64,000 nucleotides of DNA from Agelaius tricolor (GCA_023055355.1 JALJCS010000001.1:49171381-49235380), one strand, 5' to 3'; shown: positions 1 through 15,300, counted from the first letter of the stretch. Notes: generated by a model from the letters alone, not told the origin. A program made the numbers and translations.

Positions 1-1900
1 AAATAGGGAGTTCAGTTTGGGTTTTTTTAGAGAAAGAGAAACTACAATTTAATTAAACTACTATGACAGGTGATAGCTGATTAGTTTTGCCACACCTCAC
101 ATTTCTAATGGAGACAGGTTTGAGATTAAGCTGAAAAATGTATTCCAGTAATGAGTTATTTCCCATTCTGTGTTATTACATCATGTAAACAAATACATCT
201 ATATATATGGACATTATAATGTGAGTCAAATTTAAAAATAATGGATCAAATTCTAATAAAAGTCTCAACTTTTTTGAACTACTTATAGTTAAGATGTAGG
301 ATGGCTGAATCTCAAAACTTGTTACAGGAATGATTTGCAAATCTCACAGCAACAAACAATTCCTATTTCAGGAAGGCTGAGAATGGTATGTAAAATGCAG
401 GATGCAATGAGAGAAAGGCTTGTCCAATATTTTGCATAGATGTAAAAGGAACTGGAGCAATACAGATACAGCCTACTGACCACAAACAATTTGAACCAGA
501 TAGAGTGGCTGAGGCACTCTTGGAGGGTGAAGGCACAGGTACCAGTAGTATTCTTTCCTTGGGAAGGTGGATGAAGTCACCTTTAAATGACATTTTAAAG
601 TTGCTTCCAGCTAAAAATGAAGAATTTTTTTGAGAATTCAGGGATATAAATTTGGGACCAAGCATTCATGAACTGATACAGAGCACTCTAATAACATAAA
701 GAAAGAATGAGAGCTGCCTCTCTCATCCAGTGAGCCCCATTCAATTCAGGGAGCAGGTGGGTATATCAGTAAGGGGATGTAATGCACAGATGTGTGTGAA
801 AAGTGTCATTTACTGAGAGACGCAGCATCAAACACTGAATGGCACTACCTCCTGGCACTGTGGAAACTGGTAAAAACCAGACAAATGGCAGGTGTCTTAT
901 ATGGAAATATAAAGAGGAGTGCAGATATGAAGGGGAAAAAAAAGATATTTTAAAAAATAATTTGGGAACTTTTGGGAAATGTCATATATTATGAACATTT
1001 GATGTGCATGGTTTTTCCTTACTTTAGATCATTACAAGAGAGAAAAATAAGAACATTTACCTGAAAAAACAAAATCTTCATGCAATACAGACCATAAGAA
1101 TAAAATAACATATCAATGTTGCTGTAAGTGTTTTAACTCAAAATTCTGAAACACTCATAAGCTGAAGCAATTTACATTGGTATAATGATTAATTTACCAA
1201 CTGGGTTAGCTCTGCTCTAAGTTACAACAACACTGATGTATCTGACTGCACAGAGAAAATTGTGGCACAGGTCAAAAAGTCCAATCTCTAGATGATCCAT
1301 TTTTCTTCAGAGCAGGGCAGACTTGTAAGATATTAATGTGCCAATGAACATTTCCAACTACAGAAAACTTACTTAATTTGAATTTTTGCTCCAATTCATT
1401 AAATCTTTGAACTGGAATTTCTAGGATAACATGCCACTTGAAGAAAGACAAAGGTTCAGCATCCTAAGAATAGATATTCACAGTGAGGGAGAATATATAT
1501 CAGTATCTCCCCTTGTATCTCATGGAGACAAATGCATAAAGCCTCTGCTAAAAGACAAGCAATATCTTTAGCTGAAACTGTTAAAATTATACAGATAATT
1601 CATGCTTTGGCTATCTAATACTAAAGACACATTTAGCTCTAGCCTCAAAATCACAGTTCACTTAACAGTTGGCTGTGGTGCTTAGGCAGAAAAATGTTTG
1701 TTTAACTCACTGAAGCAATTATGAGGACTAAATTAAAATATCAGTACTAGGAATAATATGCTTCTTACCTATTTTCTTCTTAAGGTAAGAGCAGCTGCAC
1801 TGGATTTTATCCAGGGAAAACACCCAGTTTCAAATAAAAACTATGTGGAAGAAAGTAGAAAGCATGAAATGAACTGTAAGGGGTGAAATACTAATGGCAT
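1..1900. other. Intronic DNA without a recognised element
   Basis: AT-rich unique-looking sequence. The open frame at 363-665 (minus) shows no domain or motif and is taken as chance. I see no repeat family here. Confidence 0.5.
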
Positions 1901-2010
1901 TTGAGCTGCCTGGTCTAGTGGAAGGTGTTGGGAGAAAGTAGCAGGAGAGACTGGATGAGATAATCTTTAGGGTTCCCTTTTAGCCCAAACCTTTCTATGA
2001 TTTTATGATT
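1901..2010 (+). mobile_element. CR1 LINE, 3' end fragment
   Basis: The sequence reads through the characteristic CR1 3' end: gagctgcctggtctagtgga, then ctggatgagataatctttag (the agatgatcttt block), then cccaaacctttctatgattt and a decayed ATTCTATG-type tail. It is severely 5' truncated, as usual for CR1, and oriented opposite to GRM1 transcription. Confidence 0.88.
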
Positions 2011-5000
2011 ACATGTTATTCTGTGTCTTGCTCAGGGACACGCTGTACGAAGCAGTTCTTGGGACTTTGAGAGGCCAAAGCAATGTTATAATTCAGACTT
2101 TGAGAACAAAATGTATTTACAATTTCAACAGTTCTTTGCTGCCCTAGTCCCCAGTCTATGTTTATTTCCTACCCTCACTTTTATTTTTCTACTCACACAC
2201 CATTCCAAAGGATTCATTTCGCATCTGCTCACAAAGCTGAAGTCCTGATCCACCTGCTTAACTTTTTTATTTAGGTCTGTTTTCACAAAAGCCCTTGGCT
2301 TGGCAATTGCACAGGTCAAATCACAGCATTCTCAGGATACAGAAAATAAGGCAGCTCTCTCCCTATGCTGTGAGTTAGATAAACAAAATAATTTTGCAGA
2401 TATCTCTGTAATTTTACAGAACATTTTCTCTGTGTGTCATCCCCTTTCTTTTAGGTACCTGTGAAATAATTTCTGGGGTTTTTATAATAAGACCTTTATA
2501 CTGAAGATCATGTCATTATATTTGAACTTTGCCATTCCTGCTTGTGTTTTTTTCCTCAGACTTATGCAATAATGGGAGTGCTGAGATAATAATAAAGAAA
2601 AGTTCTGAATCGTAATGGCAGGTGTAGAGGGCATTAGTTCCTGCATTCAATATTAAGAGAAAAAAACCAATGCAGAACTAGACAAAGCAGCTGGAGAGCC
2701 AAGGCAGGGCTAGGGAAAGGTACTGAAAAGCCAAGCTGGAGGAAACTGCTGACTTAGACCCTGGATTAAAGCAGAAGACCTGTGGAAATGAGGCACGTGC
2801 AAAGCAGAGACCAAAGGCAGAACAGGCAATATCAGGAAGTTAAGGCTGAAACTGGAAGCAAGGAAGGAGGGCAGATATACTGCAGCGGACAGAGGAAGGT
2901 TTGTGTACCACCTCGCATCAGAGGCGCTCAGATCTCCTGCTTTGTGAGAGTCAACAGAAATACAAAAACACCAGTGAAGATCTCACACTTCTCTTCCCAC
3001 CATGAAAGAAAACAGAGTTCTTTGAATAAAGACAGAAAATCTGTTCAAATAGGGGCCAAACATCACTTACAGTAACCAAGAAAGCTAAGAGTACCACTGA
3101 TTAATTAGCAAATTAATTTTCTAGAAATGAGTATACAAATAAAGGGTGGATCTTGAAGGGTCAAACAGACTTAGATCATAAACACCAAGATTTTTCATAA
3201 TAGATTTATGGAAAGGTCTGATAAAAAGATACTAATTTTTCAGATCCAGAAGTGTAGGGATACAACAGTGAGCAACTCCTACCAGAAGGACTGAAACTTT
3301 GTCTTAGTCTCTGCTTGAAAATGAGGGCTTGCAGATCCAGTCCAGCAGAAACCATATCAGGCAGCAAGGTCAAATGGGGAAACCCATGACTTGGGGAGAG
3401 AAGGTAGAATTTCTACCAGAAATATTACTCAACTCTTCTATACAAATTCAGCAGAAAAATATTCAATCAACTTGATGATAAATTGATAAAGCAAGATAAA
3501 ATTTCCTTGAAATTTTGATTGGCTCATTTCATTTGTCCATTGACTTTTGGAGAAAAATTATAGCTCCTTCCATAATTTAGAGATGCACCAAGTCCTTTCT
3601 TTCAAGCCTAGCCAGCTGAGAAGAATATTAAGCAGTAACTATTGCATCCTGTGTTTGGCTTGTACATAATTCAAGAATTCCACTCTATAGTGTCAGACAG
3701 GTACAGGTATGCCAATGATTCAGTTTAATTAATTATTTTTAGCAAAAGATGTACCAGTATCTCCCAAAGTTCACAACTAATATCACAAAGTTTTACAAGT
3801 TGACTACAAAAAAAAAATATTTTCAGTCATTTTCTACACTGTACATTCTTGAAAAGAACAGAGTTTGGCAACAAAGTCTTTTCTTTATTCCTTCCTCCTC
3901 TTTCAAATTATTGAGTGTGGTTCCTGTTTTGACCAGTCAGGTATGAGTTCTTTTCTTCTTTGTAGCAAATTGTTAAAGAAGGTGGCAAAATTATTCATAC
4001 TAGCAATTAGATGACTCAATGTTTATCTTTACCCAGTATTTGCAATAAGGTAATATGCATTTTAGCTGGTTGCTGGGTGATGACATCATTGCTGTCCCAT
4101 TGCAGTTGCTATAGAAACACAACTGGGCCTTTTACAGGCCAGGCAACAGAAAAGCTGTGGAGATTTGCTTGTTTCTAGTTTTGATACATGACTTGTCAGC
4201 CAAACTATAAGAACCTATCACTATGTACCTGATGGAAAACAGAAGTATCCAAGGGTCATCTATGTCCTAAGAAGAGTGGATTTAGTAAGGTCACTACTAA
4301 GTGATCAGTTTTTCCTGCAATTCAATACATATAAAACAGATCATGATGCCAGCTAAGGAAGGCTGTACTCTGAAGAGAGCTGAGTACATGTGGGTACCCT
4401 CACACTGACATAAAACAGCAAATCCAAGTTGTAGTGTTTATACCTCTCCATCACCTGTACATTTGGATGATACCAGCTACATGCATATTTTCCAATTGCT
4501 TAGAAAAGGCTAAGCGAGCATTAAAGGCAGATAGACTCCTGTTTAAATCTCACACAAAAGTGAAAATACTGAAGAGATCTTTGTGGATTTTAGTCTGCAC
4601 TAGATCCTGCATTTCTATAAAACTCACATTGCATAATCTCTGGGGTTATAATCTCTAAGCATGCCTCATTTTCTGAGTGTGCAAAGTTTGGTATTTGCAG
4701 TTCAGAGAGAAGACTCAAAGATACTACAAGACCAGGGTCGACCCCTTCCAAAATATGATCATAAATTAAATCACATTTTATACTTTCATGGTTTCATCAC
4801 AGTTGTAAAAGACAATTGTACAGATTTCAGAATTCAGTTTTAACTTATGTAGGTTTCAAATTTAGAAACACAGAAGTTCTCTTTCAAGGAAAACAATGCT
4901 CTACAAAATTAGTAGTGTGGTTTTTGATTTGGTATTTCATAGGAAGCAGTTATTTCAAAGTTGTTTTGAAAGGAGAAACTAAGACTCCATGTTTTCCTAG

Positions 5001-5873
5001 AAGGTCTGAAAATGTGACTTCACCATTGCAAGTCTCAAAAAAATCTTTCAGAAACACTTTTATTCAAATCAATGCAACCTATATTCCATGCATCATACAA
5101 GATGCTCCACAATATTAAAAGAGATGCACTGGTTGTGATTCAGTCTCACAGCACAAAACCTTGATATATGTCTATATGGAGGTGTGTTTACTTACATGCC
5201 TATAAGCAAGTTAGGTGCCAAAGTTGCAATTATAAAGAAAATTTAATCAAATGCAGGCGACAGAGACTAGATGATGTTTCAGGTAGCATGTGTCTGTTTT
5301 AGGGGACTGGACTGGTTTAAAGATTGTCTTGACTTGCTCTGAAGTAGCTGTAGTGAGATCTCAGTCACATAATACACTTGGACATCTAACTGAGACACTT
5401 CCATTTAGGTGTCTTAATTTGTAGATAAATCTCAACTATGTATCCAAAAAAAGGGTATAATCATTACAGATTAGAATAACACAATAAAGGGGGCAGTTGT
5501 AAAGGCAGAGAGCAAACACGGGTGCTTAGGAGCAAACACTCCTACAGTAAACACAGGTGTTGTGTTTGGGTGCTATTCCTCTCTTCCATAGTAATAGCAT
5601 ACTGTTATGCTTTCATCTGGAAACCCAAAACTTGGCTTTGAGTACATGAAACTCCAGGCTCATACAGAAAAGGAGGTAAAAGAGTCTTGGTGTGGTCTCC
5701 TACAAAGGCATGAACATTTTCTCAGGAGTAGCTTTACTTGGCAAAGTATCTAACTTAATTATGCCATTAAAAATTTTTTCTCATGTGATAAATGAGCTAG
5801 GAGAGACTTCCTGTCCTTACAGCACTTTCCTCTCTAACAGCACTGACCAGCTTAGTTCAGCCTCAAGGGTATT
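2011..5873. other. Intronic DNA without a recognised gene
   Basis: Mostly AT-rich unique sequence. A purine-rich stretch at about 2640-2900 holds a 97-codon plus-strand frame (2782-3075) rich in Gln, Arg and Lys with no recognised domain, which is best explained by base composition. Further short frames at 4434-5118 are likewise unsupported. Confidence 0.5.
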
Positions 5874-6672
5874 TATAGAAACATAGGATCATAAAGTATG
5901 GTGATTTGGAAGGAACCCATCAGGGTCATGGAGTCCAACTCCTGGCCCTATGTAAGACACCCCAAGAATCACACCCGATGCCCAAGAATGGTGTCCAAAT
6001 GTTTCTTGAACTCTGTCAGGCTTGGAGTTGTGACCACTTCACTGGGGAGCCTGTTCCAGTGCCCAAACACCCTTTGGGTTAAAAGCCTCTTCCTGATAGC
6101 CAACCTAAACCCACTCTGACAGCTTCATGCCATTTCCTTGGGTCCTGTCACTGGTCCCCACAGAGAAGAGATCAATGCCTGCCCCTCTTCTTCCCTTCAC
6201 AAGGAAGTTGCAGACTGCAGTGAGCTCTCCCCTCAGTCTCCTCCAGGCTGAACAGACCAAGTGACCCCAGCTGCTCCTCACATGGCTTCACCTCCAACCC
6301 TTCACCATCCTCATGGCCCTCCTTTGGATGCTCTCTAATAGTTTAATGTCTTCTATATATTGTGGCACCCAAAATTGCCCCCAGCATCCAAGGTGAGGCT
6401 TCCCCAGTGCAGAGCAGAGCAGAGCAGGACAATCCCCTTCCTTGCCCAGCTGTGATGCTGTGCCTGATGTGCCCCAGGACAAGTTTGGCTCTGCTGGCTG
6501 CCAGGGCAGAGCTGACTCAGGTTCAACTTGCCCTAGACCAGGACCCCTGGGTCCCTTTCCACAGTGCTCTCTCCAGCCTCTCATTCCCTGTTCTACACAT
6601 ACAACCAGGGCTGCTCCATCCCAGGTGCAGAATCAGGCACTTTCCCTTGTTAAATTTCATACACTTCCACAG
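5874..6672 (-). mobile_element. CR1 LINE fragment with ORF2 C-terminal remains and 3' end
   Basis: About 800 bp of CR1 in minus orientation, 5' truncated near 6672 and ending in a decayed tail near 5874. From the 5' side, the minus strand keeps the end of the ORF2 reverse transcriptase protein: a MKFNKGKCLILHLG-like stretch close to 6650, then QFWVPQYIEDIKLLESIQRR and AMRMVKG at about 6290-6385, matching the family's VQFWAPQYKKDIELLERVQR block. Frames are broken between these blocks. The 3' region carries the standard CR1 text, for example gggcactggaacaggctccc around 6050 and the gttggactccatgaccctga block around 5935. The element cannot move by itself. Confidence 0.96.
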
Positions 6673-9220
6673 TTAATTCAGTTTAAAAAGAAGCAACAGT
6701 GGAAAACCAAGCACAGTGAATTTTAAATTTTACCATAACTATATTCAAATCCACTTTTTCCTAGAATAAATATTAAGCATATTTTCCAAGAGAATTTTTT
6801 TGGTTTTGAGGAAGAAACACGGTTCCAAAGCAGACACTGCTTTTTATCTGCGTTTTTATCTCTTTTTATCAGAAATGGATCAAAAACCCATAGGAATTAT
6901 TCATTAATTACAAACAACAACCAGCCTAGCACATCTGTACTATCTTTTTTTAGTTCAGCAGTGTTGAAAGGCTACGTTTCCTTTTATAGTACTTTTTAGC
7001 CACCCCACTTTGAGACAGAATTTTTTATAATTTAATTTTCCTTTCTTTTTTACATTAATACAAGTAACACCTGTTGGCTAATTGTCTAGCAAACACTTCT
7101 ATGGTGAAAATTAACAATATAAGCAGTTTTGGTTAGACACCAAAAGTGATACATTTTGTCAAATTAAAACATTTTTGGAAATCCCAAGTGACTACCTAAG
7201 GAAGATTTAGAGAAAATGCCAACTCACATGTAATTGCAGTGGTAGCATCTCTGTGCAACCATGCATTTATTATGGCATTTAAGCAATGCTATCTCCCAAA
7301 ATTAATAACACCGAATGGCTTACAGGCAACAGTGAAAAATAATTCGTTCTCCTTTAAAAAACCTCTTGCAAAACATATTTCCTCTCTGGTTTAATTAAAG
7401 CCATATGAATGTCAGTCTTTCCTTTTTATTTGTTCACATCATTTATTTAATGCTGAAATCTTTTATTTATATGAGGTTGTGCAGGTAATTTATTTATAGC
7501 AGACATCATTTAACTGGACTAGCAGTGAATTGTGCATGAGAACACCTGTGTCCCTAGAGAACTCATCTGCTGTGATTCAGATCCCATCAAAATGCAATCA
7601 GCCTTTGAGCTGTGACCTTAGTCATGGCACTTAGATTTTCCTTTTTATAAAGGGTTAAGAGGGTTCCAATACAGAGGGTGCCACCAGTTATACCATGTTT
7701 CCTAGATGAGTGTTGCCCATTTGCTGTTTGAAAGTTATAGGTGTTAATGCTCATCTCTTACACTAAAAATTTTGTCAAGGAGAAAAGGAACACAACTTAT
7801 ATGCAAATGCAAGAATTTATTGGCAGCTAATTATTCTTAAAAACCTGACCCATTATTTTTAACCTAGTTGCAAAGATACTAAAATTTTATTACATATATA
7901 TATATGGTATAAAATGTAGGATGATGTATTGCATACATATAATTATACACAATTAAAATTATATATATCCAAACTTTCATGTCTTTGATGTTTTGTTGAC
8001 CTTCTTAAGGTCAAAATTTGGTGGGGGCAGGGGCGGGGAAATGAAGGGATGCAGGAGAGAGAAGAAAAGAAGGGGAATCTGCAGCATCCAGAGAATTTTT
8101 TCCAGGAGGATAGCAATTTGGATAGTTCCTTCTCCCTCACTTGGAGTAATTTTTAGGTTTGATAACACATTCTGCAGACATTGTTTTTTCTTCACTGTTC
8201 AGCAAGACCACAGAGCAAGTCAATTTGCTGTTTGTTTGGTTTTGATTTTTTTTTTCTTTTAACTACTCTTGGTAAATCTGTTTCTTGTATAACAAACTTG
8301 CCGATGTTTCATTCCTCTGCTGGTCACTGGAGAGCTGCTTACAGCCCAGAGTCTCCAGTATAAATCTACCAGTGTTTTTAAGCCCTGAGTGTCACACTGT
8401 GTTTTTACTTCTCTGTGCTGCAGTTCACTGTAGCCTTACAGGTCATTCATTCCACACAGAATTAACACTATTTATTGTGTACTACTTGCAGAAAAGCAAT
8501 AATCATCACAACTACACAATATAGAGAGCTAAACAAACACCGAAAAAAGTAGGTGATAGTCACCTGGTCATTAGACAAGTAGCGCTGCAAGCTAAAACAA
8601 ATCTCCAGATAGGCCAAAATAGAGCCTAAGGGAAAATCTGTGGCCTATTACAAGCAAAAATGTCCTCAAATTTACTGGCTACAAGGTTACATATGTCATT
8701 TGAAAAGATAAAAATAAACTTAGCTGGTGGTTTCTAGGACAGAAAAAAAAATCAGTGACAGATTTCTACAGCAAAAGTGCATCTGGAATCTACCTCTGAA
8801 CACCATATGCGAGAGAAAGCTGACAGTAACATGCTTGAAGTTAAGTCCATTGTGGTTGAATTATGCATCCATGTAAGATCCAGGAAATTTTGTAAGTCAC
8901 CTACATACTGATACACATAAGGATGCATTTTTATGTCTAGTTGACTGTATTGTACTTTAGAGTAACAAGATGCACATGTATAATATTTTCAAGCCCATCC
9001 CAGTCTTTCCCTAGCCCTTTTGACCCACCTGTTTAGCTGAAAAATACAACAGACCAAATCCCAAAGGAAAAACCTGGAAAAGGATTTTGAACCTTGGCTT
9101 CAGAAATCTCAAAGACAACTTGCCCTTCTAGTCTTCTATTTGGTCCCATACAGTCATCACAAACCCAGAGCTTTTAATTTCACTGCCGCTTGAATGACAT
9201 ACAAGAGTCCATTGGGATGG
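6673..9220. other. Intronic DNA, AT-rich, with short simple repeats
   Basis: Unique-looking AT-rich sequence. It includes a short (AT)n run near 7890-7905 and poly-T near 8248. The overlapping short frames on both strands at 7943-8524 have no domain support. Confidence 0.5.
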
Positions 9221-9308
9221 TGCTGTGCAGGCCCAGAATTCAGACTCAATGATCCTTGTGGGTCCTTTCCAGCTCAGTTGAGTCTGTGATTTTGGGATTC
9301 TACTGTGT
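9221..9308 (+). mobile_element. CR1 LINE, short 3' end fragment
   Basis: The plus strand contains tgctgtgcaggc, actcaatgatccttgtgggt and cctttccagctcagttgagt, the standard CR1 terminal block. It ends in gtctgtgattttgggattct, a decayed (ATTCTGTG)n tail. Only about 90 bp survives. Confidence 0.85.
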
Positions 9309-12300
9309 GACAGGCAAAATTTTTCATGCAAAGCTTATCTTGATTGCTGCACATTGACACCATCCTGTGATTTCTTCCATATACGAGTACTTCCTTCCTG
9401 CCCTTTTAACTACCTTCCATCTACATCCAGATCTATTTTCATTGTTTACTTATAAAATTTTAACACAAGCCCACACTCTGCTAGGTCTGTGATTAAAATA
9501 TTTATGGATGTTGCACAGGTGTCCTGGGAACCAAAAAAGGAAGCTGTGATTTGTATATCCACCAGGTTGCTAAGCAAAGAAGCATCTTTTCCTTTACAGA
9601 CTGGATGACTACAGGAGATTTAGGGAAGATGCAATCTTTATGGAAAGGAAACCCACAGGTCATCAAGTAAAAATAACTTAAAATAAGTTTAATGAAAGCT
9701 TACTGTTTGAAAACAAGGAGGGCCTGGGAAAAAAAAAAAGATTAAAAAAAGTGTCCACTGCAAACCCTCCAGCTCATTAGATCTAAAACCCCCAACTCAT
9801 TAGACCATATTGTTCCTTACTTTATTCACACCACATGAAATGATCAGTTTATTTTCACATGTGGTATTGCCCTTCATAATACAGGATTTCACAAGATTTG
9901 ATCTTATAAAAAGTGAATAGGAAGCCAAAATTACTGAAAGGAAAAGTCCTTCATATCCAAGACAGACATGTCTAGCAGGTTTCAGCTTCCAACCAGACTG
10001 TTGGTATGGCAACAAAAGACATTCATAGTTCAAAGACAGAATTGATAATGTGAGATATATTGCATATTCACTTTCAAAAATACATTTTGAAGCCTGTTAT
10101 TTGATTAGTTTTAAAGACAGATCCTCTTTGGGATATATATCCCAAGTCAAATAGATCTGATAAAATTCTTCCAAAAATTACTATAAATAATTACCACTCC
10201 CTCAAAAGCAGTAGGAAAAGACATAGTTTACTGATCAGTCCCACATAATTTAAGTTGCTCATATTTGTGAACAGAATTTATATCTTTTTCTTCTTCTCTG
10301 TCTGGCACAGTTTCTGAAATTTCACTGCGGGGGATTCTGACATTAAAGTAACAACATATCAGGTACAACAAAAACACTGATACCTTATAAGTGCAAGTAT
10401 ATAATTTCAAGTAAGTTCAAGTATATAATTTTCAATAATTTCAAAAACAAGAATGGTATTAATGAAAACCAGCCCTTAACTCAAAATAGTATCTGTTGTA
10501 GTATAGTATCCATCATAGTATCTGCAAAATCCTTTTTATATAATAAAGCAAGAAGCTCATCTATATGTTCTGAGAGAAATGATACATAGGGCAGTCATCT
10601 TCAGGCTCCATTCATCTGTCTAGATTAGTCACTCTGTCTTAAACATGCTGAACAAGAAGATGCCAAAAATGTCATCAAGGCATCATTTAGGCCTCTGACA
10701 CTGAAGAACATTGAGGATTTTATTGTACCAAGAGTACATACTGATAGATGCTAGGAAGTTGGGCTCATTTTCATAATACAAAATTAAAAGACACATCTCT
10801 GATGTGCTCCACATGTAGATCTTAGCCCACAGCACCCATCAGTCCTGAGCAAAGGACATCCATCACCCTGATTGGCTGGAACTATAGTGTCCCATCTTTA
10901 ATAATTTTCCAAAAGGCTAGTATGACAAAGGTCCCTAACTTTTCTTGTTAATATATGAGAGCAGTTGGAAATATAAAACACCAAATACAACATCTGAGTT
11001 CTGCTGACAGAATGGCCAGACATTTAAATCTATGAGGTGTATTTATCACGTATGCTAGTTAAAAAGAATCCCAGAATTTTTGACTACACTCTTTACTGAA
11101 GCAACTAAATACTCATACATGGTTGTTTTTTGGGTTTTTTTTCTTTACTGCAAGCTACTTTTACTTTTTACATTTGTATTATTAGAGCCATAAAAGGTAA
11201 CTTCGTGCAAATCACACATCACACTATGTCCTCTCCAGCTTGTATTTGTGCAATGTGAAGATGTCTTCACAGATAAGTCACTAAAGCATATTGGATCAAA
11301 TTCACAGGCAGTGTGAATTTTCTTCCTAGGTTACTCTACTAATGGAAACACTCCAAGAAAACTGGCAAAAGATGTTGTTTGTTGGCAAGATAACCCAGTG
11401 TGTGAAGGCAATGCATCTTCAGAGAAAATAAACAAATCAACAACAGCCATTTCATCACTTTCAGAATTCATTAGCTCATAGGAATTTAATTTCAATTCCT
11501 GTACAGGCTCAGTATAGCAGAATGTGTGCATGAATGTATGTGTTACACCAGCTTTCTGGTAGATTCACTTGGCACTACTCTCTGCAATTCAGCCAAAAGC
11601 TTAACTAAAATTCTCTGATACAAAATCCCTTTCTTAAATAACATTTTAACTTCTTTTATGCCATAGTGTGTGGATAAATTTTCTGAGCAGCCAACAAAGG
11701 TAATATTTTTTATTTTGAACCAAATTTACTTTGGCCAAGACTATTATTGTATTTGACTTCACTTTGTATCAGTCTGTATATAAAGCAATCAATCTTCTTC
11801 AGATTTCAGAAGGTCTTACTAAGGTCTTTAAATACTAACAATAAAAAAGAAATAGCTAACTTTTTGTAAGAGTTAAAAGTGTTTTCAACAGTGTTTATTT
11901 GTTTGAGTGCAAATACAAAGCTGGAAAGCTGAAGAAATAGTAAACTCCATGTGAAATGCAAATTGTTTAACATTAAAGGACAATATAACTTTAATCTTTT
12001 CTTATATCCTCCTTTTACACCAGAACTCACTGTATTTTTCAGGTCACTGAAATGAATAATTTTCCTAATGATTATTCAGCACTAAGTTATTTATACCAAT
12101 TTGTTTCAGTAACAAATGAATTCCAAAGCACCACAACTAACAAAGCACTTATGCACTGTCTATCTGGTTTCTGCATTTCTACCCAGACCCCCAGTGAATA
12201 ACCACTGACCCCCAACTTGGCGCTTCCTTTCTTTGACCTCAGACTCAGCAGGAGTCCCTCTGGCCGCATCCGTGCTGGCTGCCTGGCCAAGAAGCAGAAG

Positions 12301-15300
12301 GGGTAACTTGAGTTCCTGTGGAGTTAAAGAGCTCTGCTTTGGGGTTTCCCCTCTGCACAGATGTCAGCTGTGGTAAGACTGACACAAATTTTAATTCTGA
12401 AGAACTTTACTTGTCTACCAAATCTGTTTGAAATTGGCCAAGATTCTTAATATTTATTCTTTTTTATACTTATTTTTTCCTGTAGAAGTCAAGATAAGTG
12501 AAAGTGAAAGAATTTTGACCAGATTCCTTCCCTTTCACATTCATTTTCAGAACTAAAATTTTAATAGCTAAGAATTCAGATGTTCAGCCCTTCCAGATTT
12601 AGCCTTGCCAGTAGAAAGTGTGATTGTCCATAAAGTAAAAGTTATATTACATTATTAAAGAGTGCACTCAGAAGTTTTCTTCTCTTCCCCCCTCTTTTTT
12701 TTCCCTTGTGAAAGAGAATCGTGTGTTAAATTTAAAAGCATTCCAGCAAGACTGTGAAATAAGAAATTCAGCAAGCTTAAAAATGAAATCATTCTTGCTA
12801 ATGAAATGTCCCAGATTCCTAAGCTTCCCTAGGACACAGCCAATTCCTATTAATATTATTATTAGTAATAATATTTAATGACCGCTGGATGATAGACATC
12901 TTTTCTTTTTGCATCTTTCACCATTGTAGCCTTTATGAGAAATTTTTTACATGGTATTTCTTATTACTGACTGATGGTACATTTCTTGCCAATACCAGAT
13001 ACTTCAATTCAGAACCAAGTTTTATATCTATACTTTTTTCTTCAAAGCCACAAGTTCTTCCTTTGATGAGAGGGAGTTTTTAATTAAAATAATCAAACAA
13101 AAAATACCCATATAATGGTTGAGAAACACTTAAACATGTATGTTAGAGACAGTCATCTCAGTGCTTTTAAATAACTGCTTTTTAAAAAATCAATATCCAG
13201 AAGAACTGGATAGTTTATGGAAAAAAAAAATAATGAGATGTGAAGATTTCTACCAGTATTTAGTTCCATCCAAACAACTTAAAATAAAAAATTACTGAGA
13301 TCACCATATCAATGAGTGTCTGTTATTGAATGTTTACTGATGAGAATCCAGTTTCTCAGTGAAAAAAGCAGTCCCATTGGAATACAAATGTAGCTGACAT
13401 ATCGTTTGGTATCACTATTCAGGAGACAAAGGCAGTTGTCCTCTTTCATTTGTAACATTGTGGTTTTGGGTGTTGCACTAGATCTGCTCAGCCTGTAAAG
13501 GATGTAGATTTCTGCTGATTTCCCTCTAGTATATTATAAAGAAACTAAAGCCCCTTTTTTCCTCTGAAATAATTTTAAAACTTAGTAATACATTCCAATT
13601 AGATAGCACACATTTGTCCCTTGTGATCTTCCTTATGTAACCAAAGTACCGTTTGACTTTCAGCATATTTTTACTTCAGGACAATGGAGGAAACATACAG
13701 TCACAATCAGTATTCCTAGATAATACCTGGATATGTAGATCTAATCTATAGAACAACAGTAAAGCATCAACACATTAATTCTCAAAACCCTCCTGCAGAG
13801 AAACAAAGACAAGAAAGCATTAGACTGTCCATTTCACAGACTACAAAAAGACCAGCTATTTGCAATTTGCTATATGTTCAGGGCAACAAAATAGAAATAA
13901 TAGTGATAAACCAGCATTTTCTTGCTATCAAGCTTTTGATAAAGATTGCACTTTCCCTTCTTCAAGCTGAAAACAACATACACTCCCCAGTTTGCACTCA
14001 GAAAAATTAGTCAAAGAGAAGTAGCAGCACAATCTGTACAACTCTGAGTTTTAAATAGGTCAATAATGTAGCCCGTGGCCTGATACAACTACAGATATTG
14101 AACAGTATTGTTTCAAAGAACAGGTATTTGTGCTGATGGGAATAGGGATGAAATACAACACTTGTTTCTGTTCTCATAATAACTCCTACTTCATGATTTT
14201 GGTCATCAATCTTAAATGACTCTAGATCTTCCAAAATTCAGCTCTATTAGAAATGTCAAGCAGTGATTCAAAAACTTTCAGTGCTAATTCAGCAGCAGCT
14301 GCCCACAAACACAAAATTCAGGATTCAGATAGTTTGTCTCAGTTCTCAGTCTGATCTGAAATAATAGAAATCATGGTTGCCACAGACTTTTAACCTTTTA
14401 AACAAATACAAGCCACAGAGTGGGAACATACCCCCAAAAAAATCTCTAAAGAATATGTATTCTGATACATTAAAAGGTTAAAAAAAAGCCATTTGATTGC
14501 ATATGTTGTCCACAAGTGCTCTACCTTGCCATAAACAAAACACTTGCCAGACTGCAAGGCATAAATATACTTTCTTATGAATCTAACATTCTTTTCGCCA
14601 GGCCTGATCACTGTCAGCAGCTGTTCCAGAAATTTGGTTTGCAAAGCATGCTAAATATTCATTACTTCACTATAGCCTATTTTGGTGAGTCTGTGTCTGT
14701 ATCTCCAGCACAGTATTGCAATCCCTCCCTCACCACATACACTGAGACACCAAACAGATTCTCTAGGCTCAGCAAGCCTTGCATCAGATCCTGCTTCTAC
14801 CTGATGGTCTGGTGAAAAGGGAAAGCAAGGGAACTGATGCAGAATAATTGCAGCTGCAAAAGAAACCAATAGTTATGTAAACCTCTGTGCTTGAGACTCT
14901 GACAGACTCACTCCATTATTAGAACATGTTAATTAGCATATGCTCTCTGATTTTCTCTCTGCTCCTCTTCTTGGCACACAGGAAAAAGAACATGAAAATA
15001 AGTGTTAATTCACCTAATAAATTAACATGTACCCAGTGGGAAAGGCATTGTTCGGATATTTTTGGATAGAGTAACTTTATATTACATAAACTTTAGTCTA
15101 GCCTCATAGCTATGTTAAATAACCAACCAATGAGGATGTTGTATCAATATCAATTGTAATATGTTGATGAACAGAGTTTTTAATTTTGATATAACTGTGG
15201 AGCATGTCAGTTGGTAATTAAGAAAGTGCTTGGCAAGATTTTCTTATTTGCCTTGAATTCCAAGAAAGACAGAAGGTGTCTGATGAGAGACCAAGAAGGA

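Noticed and set aside
6362..6726. Two overlapping plus-strand frames of about 100 codons
   Set aside because: They lie antisense to a CR1 element and are composition shadows of it.
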